64,000 nucleotides of DNA from an uncultured delta proteobacterium (GCA_900079685.1 LT599018.1:2765924-2829923); one strand, 5' to 3'; shown: positions 52,605-61,641, counted from the stretch's first letter. Notes: generated by a model not told the origin, from the letters alone. Numbers and translations: made by a program.

Positions 52605-53249
52605 ATGGAACTGAAAGATATTCTGGAGCAACACGCGGGCGCGGTCATGGACCGCCAGCAGGTTCTGGGCGAACGGCTCGGCAGCCACGAGTGGGCGGCG
52701 GACACGGAAAGCGGCATGATCTTTTTCAGCGGGCCGAACATTGAAAGCCCGTTCGAGATCATCGGCACCGTTTCCAGCGCCACCGGCGAATGGCTCTGGG
52801 GGTGGGCCAACGCCTCCCTGCCCGGCGATCTGGCGGTGATTTCCGACTCTCTCCATGCCGTGGGCAAGGCCGAGGGGATAGATTTTTTCACGAAGGAACG
52901 GTTCCCGGCGACAAAAGACGACCTGCACGCCATGGGCATCGCTGCCTGCGGCCTTGGCGGGGCGAAAGGCTATTACATCGCGGATTACGGGGACGGTATT
53001 TTGCTGGTGGCCCTGAAGGACGAGAGCGTCCTGCACGGCTGGCAGCCGGAGCATTCGCGTATTTTCTCGGTATTTCCCCGAGTGATCCAGCTGTTTGACC
53101 TGGACCACAAAGCGGCCCTGCAACACTACCTCACCTCCCTCGGCTACGCGGTCAGCGAGGAGGGGGGCCTGTCCGCCGTCAAAGACGGCAGAATCGTTAC
53201 CGCGACCTTTGACACGCAAGGCAGGCTGGCGGAACTGCAAAACGGGTAA
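52605..53249 (+). CDS. DUF6882-like protein
   Basis: A 214-residue cytoplasmic protein resembling DUF6882: FEIIGTVSSATGEWLWGWANASLPGDLAVISDSLHAVGKAEGI and the later GYYIADYGDGILLVALKD. The family has no known function and often stands near stress or toxin-antitoxin genes; here it only follows lactate permease by 21 bases, and may share its message. GAGGAG lies eight bases before the ATG. Confidence 0.75.
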   Translation: MELKDILEQHAGAVMDRQQVLGERLGSHEWAADTESGMIFFSGPNIESPFEIIGTVSSATGEWLWGWANASLPGDLAVISDSLHAVGKAEGIDFFTKERFPATKDDLHAMGIAACGLGGAKGYYIADYGDGILLVALKDESVLHGWQPEHSRIFSVFPRVIQLFDLDHKAALQHYLTSLGYAVSEEGGLSAVKDGRIVTATFDTQGRLAELQNG

Positions 53250-53255
53250 AAGCCT

Positions 53256-54143
53256 CTATCCTTCCTCTTGAACCTGCATGGCCAGGCCCTCGATGAACTT
53301 TTTGACGTTGATCTTTCCCTGGATTTCCGAGCTGCCCCGCAGGAAGTTCATCTGGTTGCGGACGTCGGTGAAATCGAAAAAAGAACTGCCGAAAGCCACG
53401 AAAAACTCGTTGTTGTAATCTTCCAGCCCCAGATTGGCGGTGTTGTTGAGCGCCTTGCTGATGGCGCGGCGCACCCGCTGTTCCACGCTCGCCGCGTTGA
53501 TCTTCCGGCCCTGTTCGGCATGCTTTTTCGCGATCAGGGCATACAGTTCGTTCATTTTTTTCGGGCATTCCGTCCCGGCCTCGCGCCCCAGCAACAGCAG
53601 GCACATTTCCACGATGTCCTCGCTGCCGCTCTCGCCGAGAATGCCCAGTTTGGCCAAGGTCCCCCTGATTTGCCTGCGCCGGGTTTCCTCCCCCGACTTT
53701 CCGGGGGGACGCTCGGCAACCGGTTCAATGCCGCCGATGGTCACCCGCAGCGACTGGATGATGTTGCGCATGCTCATGCGCTCATGCACCTGGCCGATGA
53801 CGGAAACCACTTCGATCATGTTGATGGGCTTGTTGATGAAAAAATCGACCCCGGCCTGATAGGCCTTGCCCACCATGTCTTTATCCGCCACCTGGGAGAG
53901 CATGACGAAGCAGGTGTTCGGGCAGTCCGGCTTAAGGTTGCCGACGAGGGTTATGCCGTCGACGCCGGGCAGCAACAGGTCGATGAGCACGATGTCCGGC
54001 CGGAGCGCCTTGATCTCCCCGTAGGCCACGGCTCCGTCCTCGGCCTCCCCTGCCACGGCGCCCAGGTCGTGGTCCGCGATGATCCTGCCCAGAATTTTCC
54101 GGACCGTCTTGTCGTCATCAAGGATGTAAAAGCTGGCATTCAC
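53256..54143 (-). CDS. Response regulator, GlnL (YcbB)-like
   Basis: A 295-residue regulator. The N-terminal receiver has FYILDDDKTVRKIL and the acceptor Asp near residue 55 (VLIDLLLPGVDG), and ends FINKPINMIEV. The C-terminal part (about 155-290) is the YcbB-type helical DNA-binding domain (KMNELYALIAKKHAEQGRKINAASVEQRVRRAISKALNNTANLGLEDYNNEFF), as in Bacillus GlnL. It overlaps the kinase gene by four bases (ATGA), so it is produced with its sensor. It probably controls the divergent symporter gene. Confidence 0.88.
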   Translation of the reverse strand: MNASFYILDDDKTVRKILGRIIADHDLGAVAGEAEDGAVAYGEIKALRPDIVLIDLLLPGVDGITLVGNLKPDCPNTCFVMLSQVADKDMVGKAYQAGVDFFINKPINMIEVVSVIGQVHERMSMRNIIQSLRVTIGGIEPVAERPPGKSGEETRRRQIRGTLAKLGILGESGSEDIVEMCLLLLGREAGTECPKKMNELYALIAKKHAEQGRKINAASVEQRVRRAISKALNNTANLGLEDYNNEFFVAFGSSFFDFTDVRNQMNFLRGSSEIQGKINVKKFIEGLAMQVQEEG

Positions 54144-55426
54144 ACGCCGTTACCTCCGTCCATGCTTTTCTCGGGTATCCGGATACTGAAAAGCGTGCCT
54201 TCCGGGCTTGAATGCACGGTGATTTTCCCGTCGCAGTGGTTTTCCACAATGCTCTTCACATGGGCGAGGCCGATGCCGGTGGACATCTCCCCGGTGGCCG
54301 GGTCGAACTTGGTGGAAAATCCCGGCTCAAAGATGCAGTCCAGGAGGTCCTCGGCAATGCCGGGGCCGTTATCCGCCACCTCCAGGACGCAAAACCCGTC
54401 CTCGCACCGGGCGTTCACCGCGATCGAGCCGCCCCCCCGGCCGGCCATGGCTTCCACCGCGTTGATGACCAGATTGTTTATGATGGAAATGATCGTGTAA
54501 TAATGCCTTATCATCCAGTCGCCGTGGCAGGTGAAGGAGACGGTGATCGGCAGCTTTCTGGTGGCCAGGAGGGTTTCCGTGTTGGCCTGGAGCAGGGAAA
54601 ACATGTCCGAAAGCCGCATGGGTTCTTCCACGTATTCCCCGGACAACACCTTTTCCATGCTGGCGTTGAGGCGCTGGTATTCCTTTTTCACCTCGTGGAT
54701 CCGCCGGGAGACGGAAAGGGCTTCCTCCCCCAATTCGCCGCCTTTCAGCTTCTCATAAAGAGAATAGCTGTACTTCATGGCCGACTCGATATCGTCCATG
54801 GATTTGCGGAAAAACAACAGGTCGGTCTTGATGTTGGAGAAAAAGAGCAGCATCCGCCGGTAGCGCGCCTCGTGCAGAGCCCGGTCGTGGCGTTCCTGCC
54901 AGTAGATCGTCAGCCGGTAGACGGCTGCCGTCGCGCCGCACCGCAACACCCCGATCAGAACGACGAAGAAAACCCCCCGTTCAAGCGGCTGGGAGAGGAA
55001 GACGTGCATCACGAACAGTTCCGCGACGTTGGCCAGGATTTCACAGGCTAGGAGCAGGAAAAACAGGTGCATGCCCCTGCCGGACCGTCTCTGGACGTCG
55101 AATAGGGAGAACAGGCAGCCGAAGGCCAGATAGAAAACCATGACCGGCATGTTCCGGAAAATATACAGATCCAGGGTTATTTCTTCCGTGGAGCCGAACG
55201 CGATCACCCCGCGCAGGATAACCATCACCAGCCCGGCGATGGTTGAGTAAATCACGGGCGAGGCGGTCGGAAAATACAGCAGAATGAAGGCCAAAACCGG
55301 CACGCCGAGCGAGAACCGGAAATCATTGGAAAAGGGCCGGATGTCGATCTGGCCCAAAAAGGCGATCAGCAGGATCAGCGTGAGCAGGGTCCTGACCAGT
55401 GCTCCTTTGTCGGTGATGGTGTTCAT
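54140..55426 (-). CDS. Sensor histidine kinase, GlnK (YcbA)-like
   Basis: A 428-residue membrane kinase. Five or six hydrophobic helices occupy residues 1-190. A cytoplasmic segment follows with a likely phosphoacceptor His in SRRIHEVKKEYQRLNASMEKVL, and then the ATPase domain with N box IINNLVINAVEAM, G1 VLEVADNGPGIAEDLLD and G2 STGIGLAHVKSIV. The layout and fixed partner match the Bacillus GlnK-GlnL pair, which senses glutamine. There is no classic H-box of the HisKA type. It is divergent from the symporter. Confidence 0.85.
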   Translation of the reverse strand: MNTITDKGALVRTLLTLILLIAFLGQIDIRPFSNDFRFSLGVPVLAFILLYFPTASPVIYSTIAGLVMVILRGVIAFGSTEEITLDLYIFRNMPVMVFYLAFGCLFSLFDVQRRSGRGMHLFFLLLACEILANVAELFVMHVFLSQPLERGVFFVVLIGVLRCGATAAVYRLTIYWQERHDRALHEARYRRMLLFFSNIKTDLLFFRKSMDDIESAMKYSYSLYEKLKGGELGEEALSVSRRIHEVKKEYQRLNASMEKVLSGEYVEEPMRLSDMFSLLQANTETLLATRKLPITVSFTCHGDWMIRHYYTIISIINNLVINAVEAMAGRGGGSIAVNARCEDGFCVLEVADNGPGIAEDLLDCIFEPGFSTKFDPATGEMSTGIGLAHVKSIVENHCDGKITVHSSPEGTLFSIRIPEKSMDGGNGV

Positions 55427-55641
55427 CGCATGTTCCTTGGCGGCAACCGGAAAAGGCGCGGCTCTTGTCCATGCGTGTTAGCAGCTTGCCGGTTCAATGG
55501 CAAATACCGGTGGCCAGAGCAGCGGCCTTCCTCTCCAAAGGCGGGCGCGCGGCAGCCGTTATGTGGAAAACTGTAATTTTTTTCAGTGAATTCAATGCGC
55601 CGCATATTTTTTTGCGATCCCGGTGATTTTTTTACCCCTCC

Positions 55642-55667
55642 CTTTGTCGGTTTTTGTCAGTTTTTGT
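55642..55667 (+). promoter_or_regulatory. Three tandem TTTTGT-N4 units, candidate operator for the GlnL-like regulator
   Basis: CTTTGT (55642-55647), TTTTGT (55652-55657) and TTTTGT (55662-55667) recur every ten bases. The last two form TTTTGT-N4-TTTTGT exactly, the direct-repeat site that I recall being reported for Bacillus GlnL. They lie in the divergent region between the regulator pair and the symporter. Confidence 0.6.
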
Positions 55668-55693
55668 ATGTGCACCCGTAAAAGGGCGACAAT
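55664..55693 (+). promoter_or_regulatory. Candidate promoter of the symporter gene
   Basis: TTGTAT (55664-55669) overlaps the last repeat and is 18 bases before GACAAT (55688-55693). The overlap fits activation or repression by a protein bound to the repeats. The leader would be about 215 bases long. Confidence 0.4.
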
Positions 55694-55914
55694 AGAAAAA
55701 GACACTCGGCCGGAAGGCTTCCTTTTTTATACCACGCGGCAGAAGCAATATTTTCGGAGCAACCAGTTACAGCAGGAGAAAACGATTACTCGATAACGGT
55801 AACAACAGCCGGACCCATTTTCGTCCGGCAGTGCCGGGACGGGCAGGCATCGGCCTGATCCCGGAGGGCCCCCGGCACAAAAAGCCCAAGACCTTAACAC
55901 AAGGAGCAAAAGTT

Positions 55915-57192
55915 ATGGCACACGGCGCAACGCAAAAGAAAGGCATCCCTCTGTGGGGCAAGATCCTTATCGGTCTTATCATCGGCTGTATCATAGGGTT
56001 CCTCTGGCCTTCCCTGGGCAGCAAGCTCCAACCCATCGGAACGGCCTTTATCAAGGCCATCAAGATGATCGTCATGCCGCTGATCTTTTCCGCCGTCACA
56101 CTGGGCATCTACAAGATGGGCTCGGACCTGAAGCAGTTGGGCAAGCTCGGCATTTTCGCGTTCGGCTGGTTTTATCTGGCCACGGGCGTGGCCATGGTTA
56201 TCGGCATCAGCCTGAGCATCCTTTTCCACCCCGGCGCGGGCGTTGATCTTTCCCTCGCCCAGGGCACGACGCTGCCGAGCCATATCGGCGCCAACATGGA
56301 CTGGGCCAAGTTCTTCCTGGACATCATCCCGGATAACATCGTGATGGCCATGGCCCAGCAGAAGATTATCCCCACCCTGTTCTTCGCGATCTGCTTCGGG
56401 ATCTGCCTGTCCCAGATCAAGGGAAAGGCCAAGCCCATCATCGACGTGCTGGACGGCGTGCAGAACGCCATGTTCCGCCTGACCCACGGCATTATCGCCA
56501 CCTCTCCCTATGCCGTTGCCGGCATCATGGCCTGGGTGTTCGCAACCCAAGGGCTCGCGCTGCTGCTGGCGCTCGCCAAGCTCGTGGGCGTCATGTACCT
56601 CGGCCTGTTCTGCATCATGATTATTTTCGGGGTCATCGTGGCCCTGCTCGGCGAAAATCCTTTCTACGTCCTGAAGAAGGTGCTGGAACCGTTCCTGCTC
56701 GCCTTCACCACCGCTTCCTCCGAAGTGACGCTGCCCGTGCACATGGAAATCCTGGAACGGACCGGCATCCCCAACCGCGTGGTCTCCTTCGTGCTGCCGC
56801 TCGGCTACAGCTTCAACCTGGACGGCGCGGCGCTGGGCCAGTCCCTGTACATCTGCTTCCTGGCCCAGGCCTACGGGCTTGAGCTGGGCATCGCGTCCAT
56901 TCTGACCATCCTGGTGACCACGCTCATCGCCAACAAGGGCACGGCCAACGTGCCTTCCGCGTCCATCGTGGTCATTTCCGTGGTGCTCGGGTCCCTTGGC
57001 CTGCCGCTGGAAGGCATCGCCATCCTCATGGCCGTGGACCGGTTCATGGACATGGGCCGCACGGCCGTCAACGTTCTGGGCAACACGGTCGCCTGCCTCC
57101 TGCTGTACCGGATCGCGGGCGGCCACCTGAAGGACGACGATCTGGAACGGATCGAACGCCAGCAACTGGCCGGAGTGGGAGCCGACGACTAA
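55915..57192 (+). CDS. Dicarboxylate/amino-acid:cation symporter (DAACS family)
   Basis: A 425-residue symporter of the glutamate/aspartate and C4-dicarboxylate family, with eight helices and two hairpins. Landmarks: IVMPLIFSAVTLGIYKMG, the serine-rich hairpin TTASSEVTLPVHME, FVLPLGYSFNLDGAALGQS (usually NLDGTAIY), NKGTANVPSASIVVIS and DRFMDMGRTAVNVLGN. The differences in the substrate motifs make it hard to say whether glutamate, aspartate or succinate-type acids are carried. AAGGAG lies nine bases before the ATG. It is divergent from the GlnK/GlnL-like pair and followed by the insertion sequence. Confidence 0.9.
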   Translation: MAHGATQKKGIPLWGKILIGLIIGCIIGFLWPSLGSKLQPIGTAFIKAIKMIVMPLIFSAVTLGIYKMGSDLKQLGKLGIFAFGWFYLATGVAMVIGISLSILFHPGAGVDLSLAQGTTLPSHIGANMDWAKFFLDIIPDNIVMAMAQQKIIPTLFFAICFGICLSQIKGKAKPIIDVLDGVQNAMFRLTHGIIATSPYAVAGIMAWVFATQGLALLLALAKLVGVMYLGLFCIMIIFGVIVALLGENPFYVLKKVLEPFLLAFTTASSEVTLPVHMEILERTGIPNRVVSFVLPLGYSFNLDGAALGQSLYICFLAQAYGLELGIASILTILVTTLIANKGTANVPSASIVVISVVLGSLGLPLEGIAILMAVDRFMDMGRTAVNVLGNTVACLLLYRIAGGHLKDDDLERIERQQLAGVGADD

Positions 57193-57210
57193 CCGCATTC
57201 CCTCGCCCTT

Positions 57211-57254
57211 CAAACAAAAAGGCTGCCTTTGGCAGCCTTCAGACCTCTGACAAA
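57211..57254 (+). repeat. Left terminal inverted repeat of the insertion sequence
   Basis: Matches the reverse complement of 58796-58839 at most positions; differences are the AAA/TTT centre of the palindrome and two bases near the inner end. Confidence 0.75.
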
Positions 57255-57287
57255 CCCCCGTTTTTTTGAGCGGGGGTTTGTTTTATT
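57251..57287 (+). terminator. Hairpin terminator inside the left end of the insertion sequence
   Basis: CAAACCCCCG (57251-57260) pairs with CGGGGGTTTG (57271-57280), followed by TTTTATT. It would stop transcripts coming out of the symporter gene from entering the element. Confidence 0.8.
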
Positions 57288-57298
57288 GCAGCGTTTAG

Positions 57299-58756
57299 TT
57301 ATGCGGGCACTGCGGATTTTGGAGCGGAGCAAATTCTCCAAAGATGGGAAAACAAGCGGGAAAGTGTCGTTTGGGAGCGGGAAAAGCCTGGGCCGCAAGG
57401 GCCGTTTGACCGCTCCCAGATGCGCAGGGCTATTTTCTTCATGTTCTGGCAGGCGGCGGACAAGAGGCATTGCATCTGGACCTTCGCAAGGCCTCGGAAG
57501 CGGGCGTAGCGATGCCCATGTAATTCCTTGCCGTCGGCAAAGCTCCGCTCCACTGTCTCCTTACGGCGTTTGTAGATGGCTTTGCCTTTGTCCTCGTAGC
57601 GATATTCGTTGATTATATCTTTATATTCCTGCCAGATATGGCGCGTTACTGCTTTGGTATGGTTGCGACTGGCGGTGCATTGCCCGAGAAGGGAGCAGTT
57701 GCGGCAAACGGACGGGTCCGAGACATATTCACGGTAACCGTCCCGGGTCGTTGTCCTATAGCGCAGGACTCGGTTTTGCGGGCAGAGCTGGCAGTCACAA
57801 GTCTCATCATAGACAAAATCCCTTTTGCGCAGGTAACCCGCGCGGTGTGTGGGGCGGCTGTACCCGATGACTCCATAAATATCTCTTTCCACAAGGCCTT
57901 TGCAGATATGGGGAGTGAAGTAGGCTGCATCAAGGCCTGCGGACTCGACGTTGAAACCAAAACGCTTCCGTTGGCGATCAAGGCGGGAGAGGTAGGGCTG
58001 AGAGTCATGCACATTGCCGGGGGTAACGAAACTGTCGGTTATGATGCCGCAGATTCCGTCCACGGTACGGTGATCCAGATAGAAAAAACCCTTGGGTTTG
58101 CCCTCGCGCACCATATACCCGCTGTCCGGGTCCGTGGTGCTGACCTTGATTTCCTTGGTTTCCGGAGTCTCATCGCGGGGCGGCAAAGGCTTTTTGCCAT
58201 GCTTGCGGCGGTCTTCATCAATGTCCCGGTCAAGTTCCTCCACATAATCGCGTACGGATTTGAGCACCTGGGCCTTGTCATATTTTCCCTTGTTGGCACT
58301 GGCTTTCAGGTGGGTTGAATCGGTGTACAGCGTTTTGCCGTCCACCATCTTGCGCTTTATGGCCTGGAGCACAATCTCGTCAAAAATTTCCTGGTAAACC
58401 GGGCTGTCATTGAAACGCCTGCGGCGGTTTTGGCTGAAGGTGCTGGCGTGGGGGATTTTGTCGGTGAGAGTAAAGCCGAGAAACCAACGATATGCGACAT
58501 TGACTTCGATTTCGCGAATCAACTGTTGCTCGCTGCGAATGCCGAACAAATACCCAATAAAAAGCATCTTGAATAGCACAACCGGATCAACTGCCGGCCT
58601 GCCGTTATCGGGACAGTATCTATCTTTGACCTTGTCATAGATGAATCTGAAGTCGATAGCCTTGTCGATTTTACGAAGAAGATGTTCTTTAGGCACGAGT
58701 TGCTCGATATATACCAGTTCCATCATGCCTTGCTGTTCGGTTTTGCGCTTTATCAT
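57299..58756 (-). CDS. IS1182-family transposase
   Basis: A 485-residue DDE transposase. The N-terminal part (QLVPKEHLLRKIDKAIDFRFIYDKVKDRYCPDNGRPAVDPVVLFKMLFIGYLFGIRSEQQLIREI) is the DUF772-type domain. The catalytic residues are Asp in LYTDSTHLKASANKGK, Asp in SAGLDAAYFTPH, and Glu in RRKETVERSFADGKELHGHRY. A cysteine cluster (CDCQLCPQN and CRNCSLLGQC) that probably binds zinc sits before the last part. The gene is complete, so the element may be active. No strong ribosome site is seen. Confidence 0.93.
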   Translation of the reverse strand: MIKRKTEQQGMMELVYIEQLVPKEHLLRKIDKAIDFRFIYDKVKDRYCPDNGRPAVDPVVLFKMLFIGYLFGIRSEQQLIREIEVNVAYRWFLGFTLTDKIPHASTFSQNRRRRFNDSPVYQEIFDEIVLQAIKRKMVDGKTLYTDSTHLKASANKGKYDKAQVLKSVRDYVEELDRDIDEDRRKHGKKPLPPRDETPETKEIKVSTTDPDSGYMVREGKPKGFFYLDHRTVDGICGIITDSFVTPGNVHDSQPYLSRLDRQRKRFGFNVESAGLDAAYFTPHICKGLVERDIYGVIGYSRPTHRAGYLRKRDFVYDETCDCQLCPQNRVLRYRTTTRDGYREYVSDPSVCRNCSLLGQCTASRNHTKAVTRHIWQEYKDIINEYRYEDKGKAIYKRRKETVERSFADGKELHGHRYARFRGLAKVQMQCLLSAACQNMKKIALRIWERSNGPCGPGFSRSQTTLSRLFSHLWRICSAPKSAVPA

Positions 58757-58795
58757 GGAGATATAAAAACAAAATCCCGGCTAAAAGGCCAGGAC

Positions 58796-58839
58796 TTTGT
58801 CAAGGGTCTGAAGGCTGCCTTTGGCAGCCTTTTTGTTTG
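58796..58839 (-). repeat. Right terminal inverted repeat of the insertion sequence
   Basis: Partner of the left repeat at 57211-57254; outer bases CAAACAAAAAGGCTGCC read on the minus strand. Confidence 0.75.
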
Positions 58840-59264
58840 CGGACGGCGCGCGTCCGGGAAAATGCGCTCAGCAATACAGAAAAAAGCAATTCAAGCGGGC
58901 GCCGGTTTTTATGGTGTTTCTGAAGGTGAGCATGGCTGATCCCGCATTCCGTAGCAGAATTACGGAGGGATAGCGGTTTTTTTCCCGCGCGTGCCGGTCC
59001 TTGCGGATGGGGGCATGGCGCGCGCCTTTCCTCGCGGCGTCCGGCAGGCGCCGGGTGCTTCGCTTCGCGGTGTATCGCATCGGGTATCCTTTGAAGTCAG
59101 TTCGGTTTTCGCGTTCCGGACAATCGGATACCGGCGGCCCCGAGGCCGCCGGATCGGTGGATGGATGCTGGCAGGTCTAAGGCGCTGGAGGAATTATAAA
59201 GCCTGTTATTATAAACAGTTTCGCCCAGGGGGGAGGAGCGGGCGTATGGCGGCGGGCCTTGCGG
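58840..59264. other. Intergenic region between the insertion sequence and mnmG
   Basis: No gene is supported over 425 bases. It contains a GC-rich nine-base hairpin (59131-59139 with 59144-59152), which may end mnmG transcription. A 70-codon minus-strand frame at 58868-59080 is Arg-rich and has no ribosome site, so it was not accepted. Confidence 0.4.
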
Positions 59265-61166
59265 CTATTCTTTTCCGGCCCGGTCTTTTTGCCTGCTCAT
59301 TTTCCGCAAATGGATATCCAGGCAGGCCACGGCCGCGGGCGTCACGCCGGGGACGCGCCCGGCCTGCCCCAAGGTCATGGGCTTTAAGGCGGTGAGCTTT
59401 TCCACCACCTCAAGGGTCAGCCCGGCGACGTCCTTGTACGGCATGTCTTCGGGCAGCAGCGTTTTTTCCAGGGAAGCGGACCGCGCGGCCAGGTCGTGCT
59501 GCCGGTCGAGGTACCCCTGGTAAGCGACGGCGGTTTCCACCTCCTGGCGGACGTCCTCGGGGTAGGTCATGATGTCCGGCCAGAAGACCGCGAGGGTCTC
59601 TGAGCTTACGTTGGGACGGCGCAGGATATCCGCAAGGGTCCGGGTGTTGGACGGCAGCGCCTCCCCCAGGCTTGCAAACACGGGCTGCATGGCGGCGTCC
59701 GGCCGGATGGTGATGGTGTTCAGCGCGTCCGTCAGTGCCGCGACGGCCGCCGCCCTGCGCGAAAACACGGCCCATTGCGCGTCGGATACCAGGCCGTATT
59801 CCCGGCCCAGCGGCGTCAGGCGAAGGTCCGCGTTGCCTTCGCGCAGGAGCAGCCGGTGCTCGGCGCGGGAGGTGAACATGCGGTAGGGCTCGTTGGTGCC
59901 CTTGGTGGTGAGGTCGTCGGTGAGCACGTGAATGTAGGAAACGTCCCGGCCCGGGAGGAACGGGGCCTTGCCCCGGAACCGGGCCGCGATGTTGATGGCC
60001 GCGAAGATGCCCTGGGCGGCGGCTTCCTCATATCCTGACGTGCCGTTGACCTGCCCCGCGAACCACAGGCCGGGCACGGCGGCGCATTCCAGGGTGGGTT
60101 TCAGGCATTGGGCGTCAATGCAGTCGTATTCGATGGCGTAGCCCGGCCGCACGATCCGGCAGCGCTCAAGGCCCGGCATGGTGTTGATAAAGGTCTGCTG
60201 CACTTCTACCGGCAGGCCGGTCGGCAGGTTGTTCAGGTAGAAGAGGGGATCGTGAAGCCCTTCCGGCTCCACGAAAATCTGGTGCCGGGTCTTTTCCGGG
60301 AAGCGGGCGATCTTGTCCTCGATGGCCGGGCAGTAGCGCGGGCCCGGGCCGGGGATGGCCCCGTTGTACATGGGCGAGCGGTGCAGGTTGTCGCGGATGA
60401 CGGCGTGGCTTTTTTCGTTGGTCCAGGTCATGTAGCAGGGCTGCTGCGGGAGCGAAACGCCGGGCCCGTGAAAGCTGAACCCGCGCGGGGCTTCATCCCC
60501 GGGCTGCGGGACCAGGGCGTCAAAGTCGATGCCGGCGCCGAGCACGCGCGGGGGCGTGCAGGTCATGAAGCGGCGCAGGAAAATGCCCGCCGCCTCAAGG
60601 GACGGGGAAAGCGCGTCGGATGCCGCGTCCCCCAGCCTGCCGCCGGAATGGCTCCGCTCGCCGAAAAAGAGCTTGCCCCGCAAAAAGGTTCCGGCGGTCA
60701 CCATAATGGCCCCGGCCTCGAACCGCCTGCCGAGGTACGTTGTGACGGCGTGGGCTCTGCCGCCCGAGAGTTCCAGGCCGGTGACCATGTCCTGTATGAC
60801 CGTGAGGTTCGGCGTTGCGTACAGATCGTTTTTGACGGCACGGGCGTAGAGCTCACGGTCCATCTGGGCGCGCGGGGCGCGCACCGCCGGGCCCTTGCTG
60901 GTGTTGAGCATCTTGAACTGGATGGTGGCGGAATCCGCCCATAGGCCCATGCGCCCGCCGAGGGCGTCGATCTCCCGCACCATATGGCCCTTGGCCAGAC
61001 CGCCGATGGCCGGGTTGCAGGACATCTGGCCGAGATGGTCCGTGCTGCTGGTCAGGAGCAGGGTGGCAAGGCCCATGCGCGCGGTCGCGGCCGCGGCCTC
61101 GGAACCGGCGTGGCCGCCGCCGATGATGATGCAGTCAAAAACGCCTGTGGTCGAGTGCGATACCAT
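59265..61166 (-). CDS. mnmG: tRNA uridine-5-carboxymethylaminomethyl modification enzyme MnmG (GidA)
   Basis: A 633-residue FAD protein that, with MnmE, adds the carboxymethylaminomethyl group to U34 of certain tRNAs. The FAD motif is CIIIGGGHAGSEAAAATARMG; LGQMSCNPAIGGLAKGHMVREIDALGG holds the conserved Cys, and PCYMTWTN, GPRYCPAIEDKIARF and GQVNGTSGYEEAAAQG are other signatures. The C-terminal helical part ends LDIHLRKMSRQ. The ATG at 61166 is chosen because the family starts at this point; its ribosome site is weak, and the longer frame upstream is Arg- and Pro-rich. No mnmE is in the window. Confidence 0.95.
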   Translation of the reverse strand: MVSHSTTGVFDCIIIGGGHAGSEAAAATARMGLATLLLTSSTDHLGQMSCNPAIGGLAKGHMVREIDALGGRMGLWADSATIQFKMLNTSKGPAVRAPRAQMDRELYARAVKNDLYATPNLTVIQDMVTGLELSGGRAHAVTTYLGRRFEAGAIMVTAGTFLRGKLFFGERSHSGGRLGDAASDALSPSLEAAGIFLRRFMTCTPPRVLGAGIDFDALVPQPGDEAPRGFSFHGPGVSLPQQPCYMTWTNEKSHAVIRDNLHRSPMYNGAIPGPGPRYCPAIEDKIARFPEKTRHQIFVEPEGLHDPLFYLNNLPTGLPVEVQQTFINTMPGLERCRIVRPGYAIEYDCIDAQCLKPTLECAAVPGLWFAGQVNGTSGYEEAAAQGIFAAINIAARFRGKAPFLPGRDVSYIHVLTDDLTTKGTNEPYRMFTSRAEHRLLLREGNADLRLTPLGREYGLVSDAQWAVFSRRAAAVAALTDALNTITIRPDAAMQPVFASLGEALPSNTRTLADILRRPNVSSETLAVFWPDIMTYPEDVRQEVETAVAYQGYLDRQHDLAARSASLEKTLLPEDMPYKDVAGLTLEVVEKLTALKPMTLGQAGRVPGVTPAAVACLDIHLRKMSRQKDRAGKE

Positions 61167-61275
61167 GCAATGGTCTTCTTTATGCGGCAAAAGCCGCTGT
61201 TGCCGCGCTTCCGGGAACGGGAGGGAAAAGAAAGCGGAGGAAAAGGATGGAAGGCGGGCGGGAAACGAAAAACAG

Positions 61276-61300
61276 ATGGGGAAGCGTTTCGCTTCCCCAT
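61276..61300 (-). terminator. Terminator after the small gene at 61333
   Basis: Eleven perfect base pairs (61276-61286 with 61290-61300) and, on the minus strand, a following TTTTT. Confidence 0.75.
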
Positions 61301-61332
61301 CAAAAGGGGAAAGCCCCCGCCATGGCAAATGG

Positions 61333-61641
61333 TTATTTGCCGTGGGACGCGCGTTTGGCCGCCTTGAGGGGGTTGACCTTCTGGGTGGAAGTGGCAATTT
61401 TCTGGATGCGGTGCTGGTTGGCGGAGGTCAGTTCGACGGGATCGAGGCCCAGGGCCTTCAGCCGTTCGGCGGTATTCGCGCGGGCGGTGGAATAACGGTT
61501 GGTGTCGGCCATGCTCGAATCGACCATCTTCTGGGTGGTGAGGTACAGGCCGTTGGAGTCAATGGCCAGAAGCAGGGCTTTGCCATTTTCCTCAACCGGC
61601 TGGATGATCATATCTGCATTTGTGCCAAAACGGGTAATCAT
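61333..61641 (-). CDS. Hypothetical protein (102 residues)
   Basis: A small basic soluble protein: after a short beta part (IIQPVEENGKALLLAIDSNGLYLTTQK) it is mostly helical, with a Lys- and Ser-rich tail. No family is recognised. AGGAGC lies just before the ATG at 61641, which supports this start over an earlier in-frame one. It precedes mnmG on the same strand, with a terminator between them, and is divergent from the sigma-54 activator. Confidence 0.7.
   Translation of the reverse strand: MITRFGTNADMIIQPVEENGKALLLAIDSNGLYLTTQKMVDSSMADTNRYSTARANTAERLKALGLDPVELTSANQHRIQKIATSTQKVNPLKAAKRASHGK

Larger units (their letters stand above)
57211..58839. mobile_element. IS1182-family insertion sequence
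   Basis: A 1.63-kb element with one transposase on the minus strand and terminal inverted repeats of about 40 bases. The outer ends read CAAACAAAAAGGCTGCC on both sides (57211 inward and 58839 inward), with the same run on toward TGACAAA apart from a few differences. Each end also contains a short palindrome around GGCTGCC and GGCAGCC. I see no clear target-site duplication. It lies in the space between the symporter and mnmG and breaks no visible gene. Confidence 0.82.

Noticed and set aside
58868-59080. 70-codon minus-strand frame beside the insertion sequence
   Set aside because: Arg-rich, no ribosome site, no family; probably chance.
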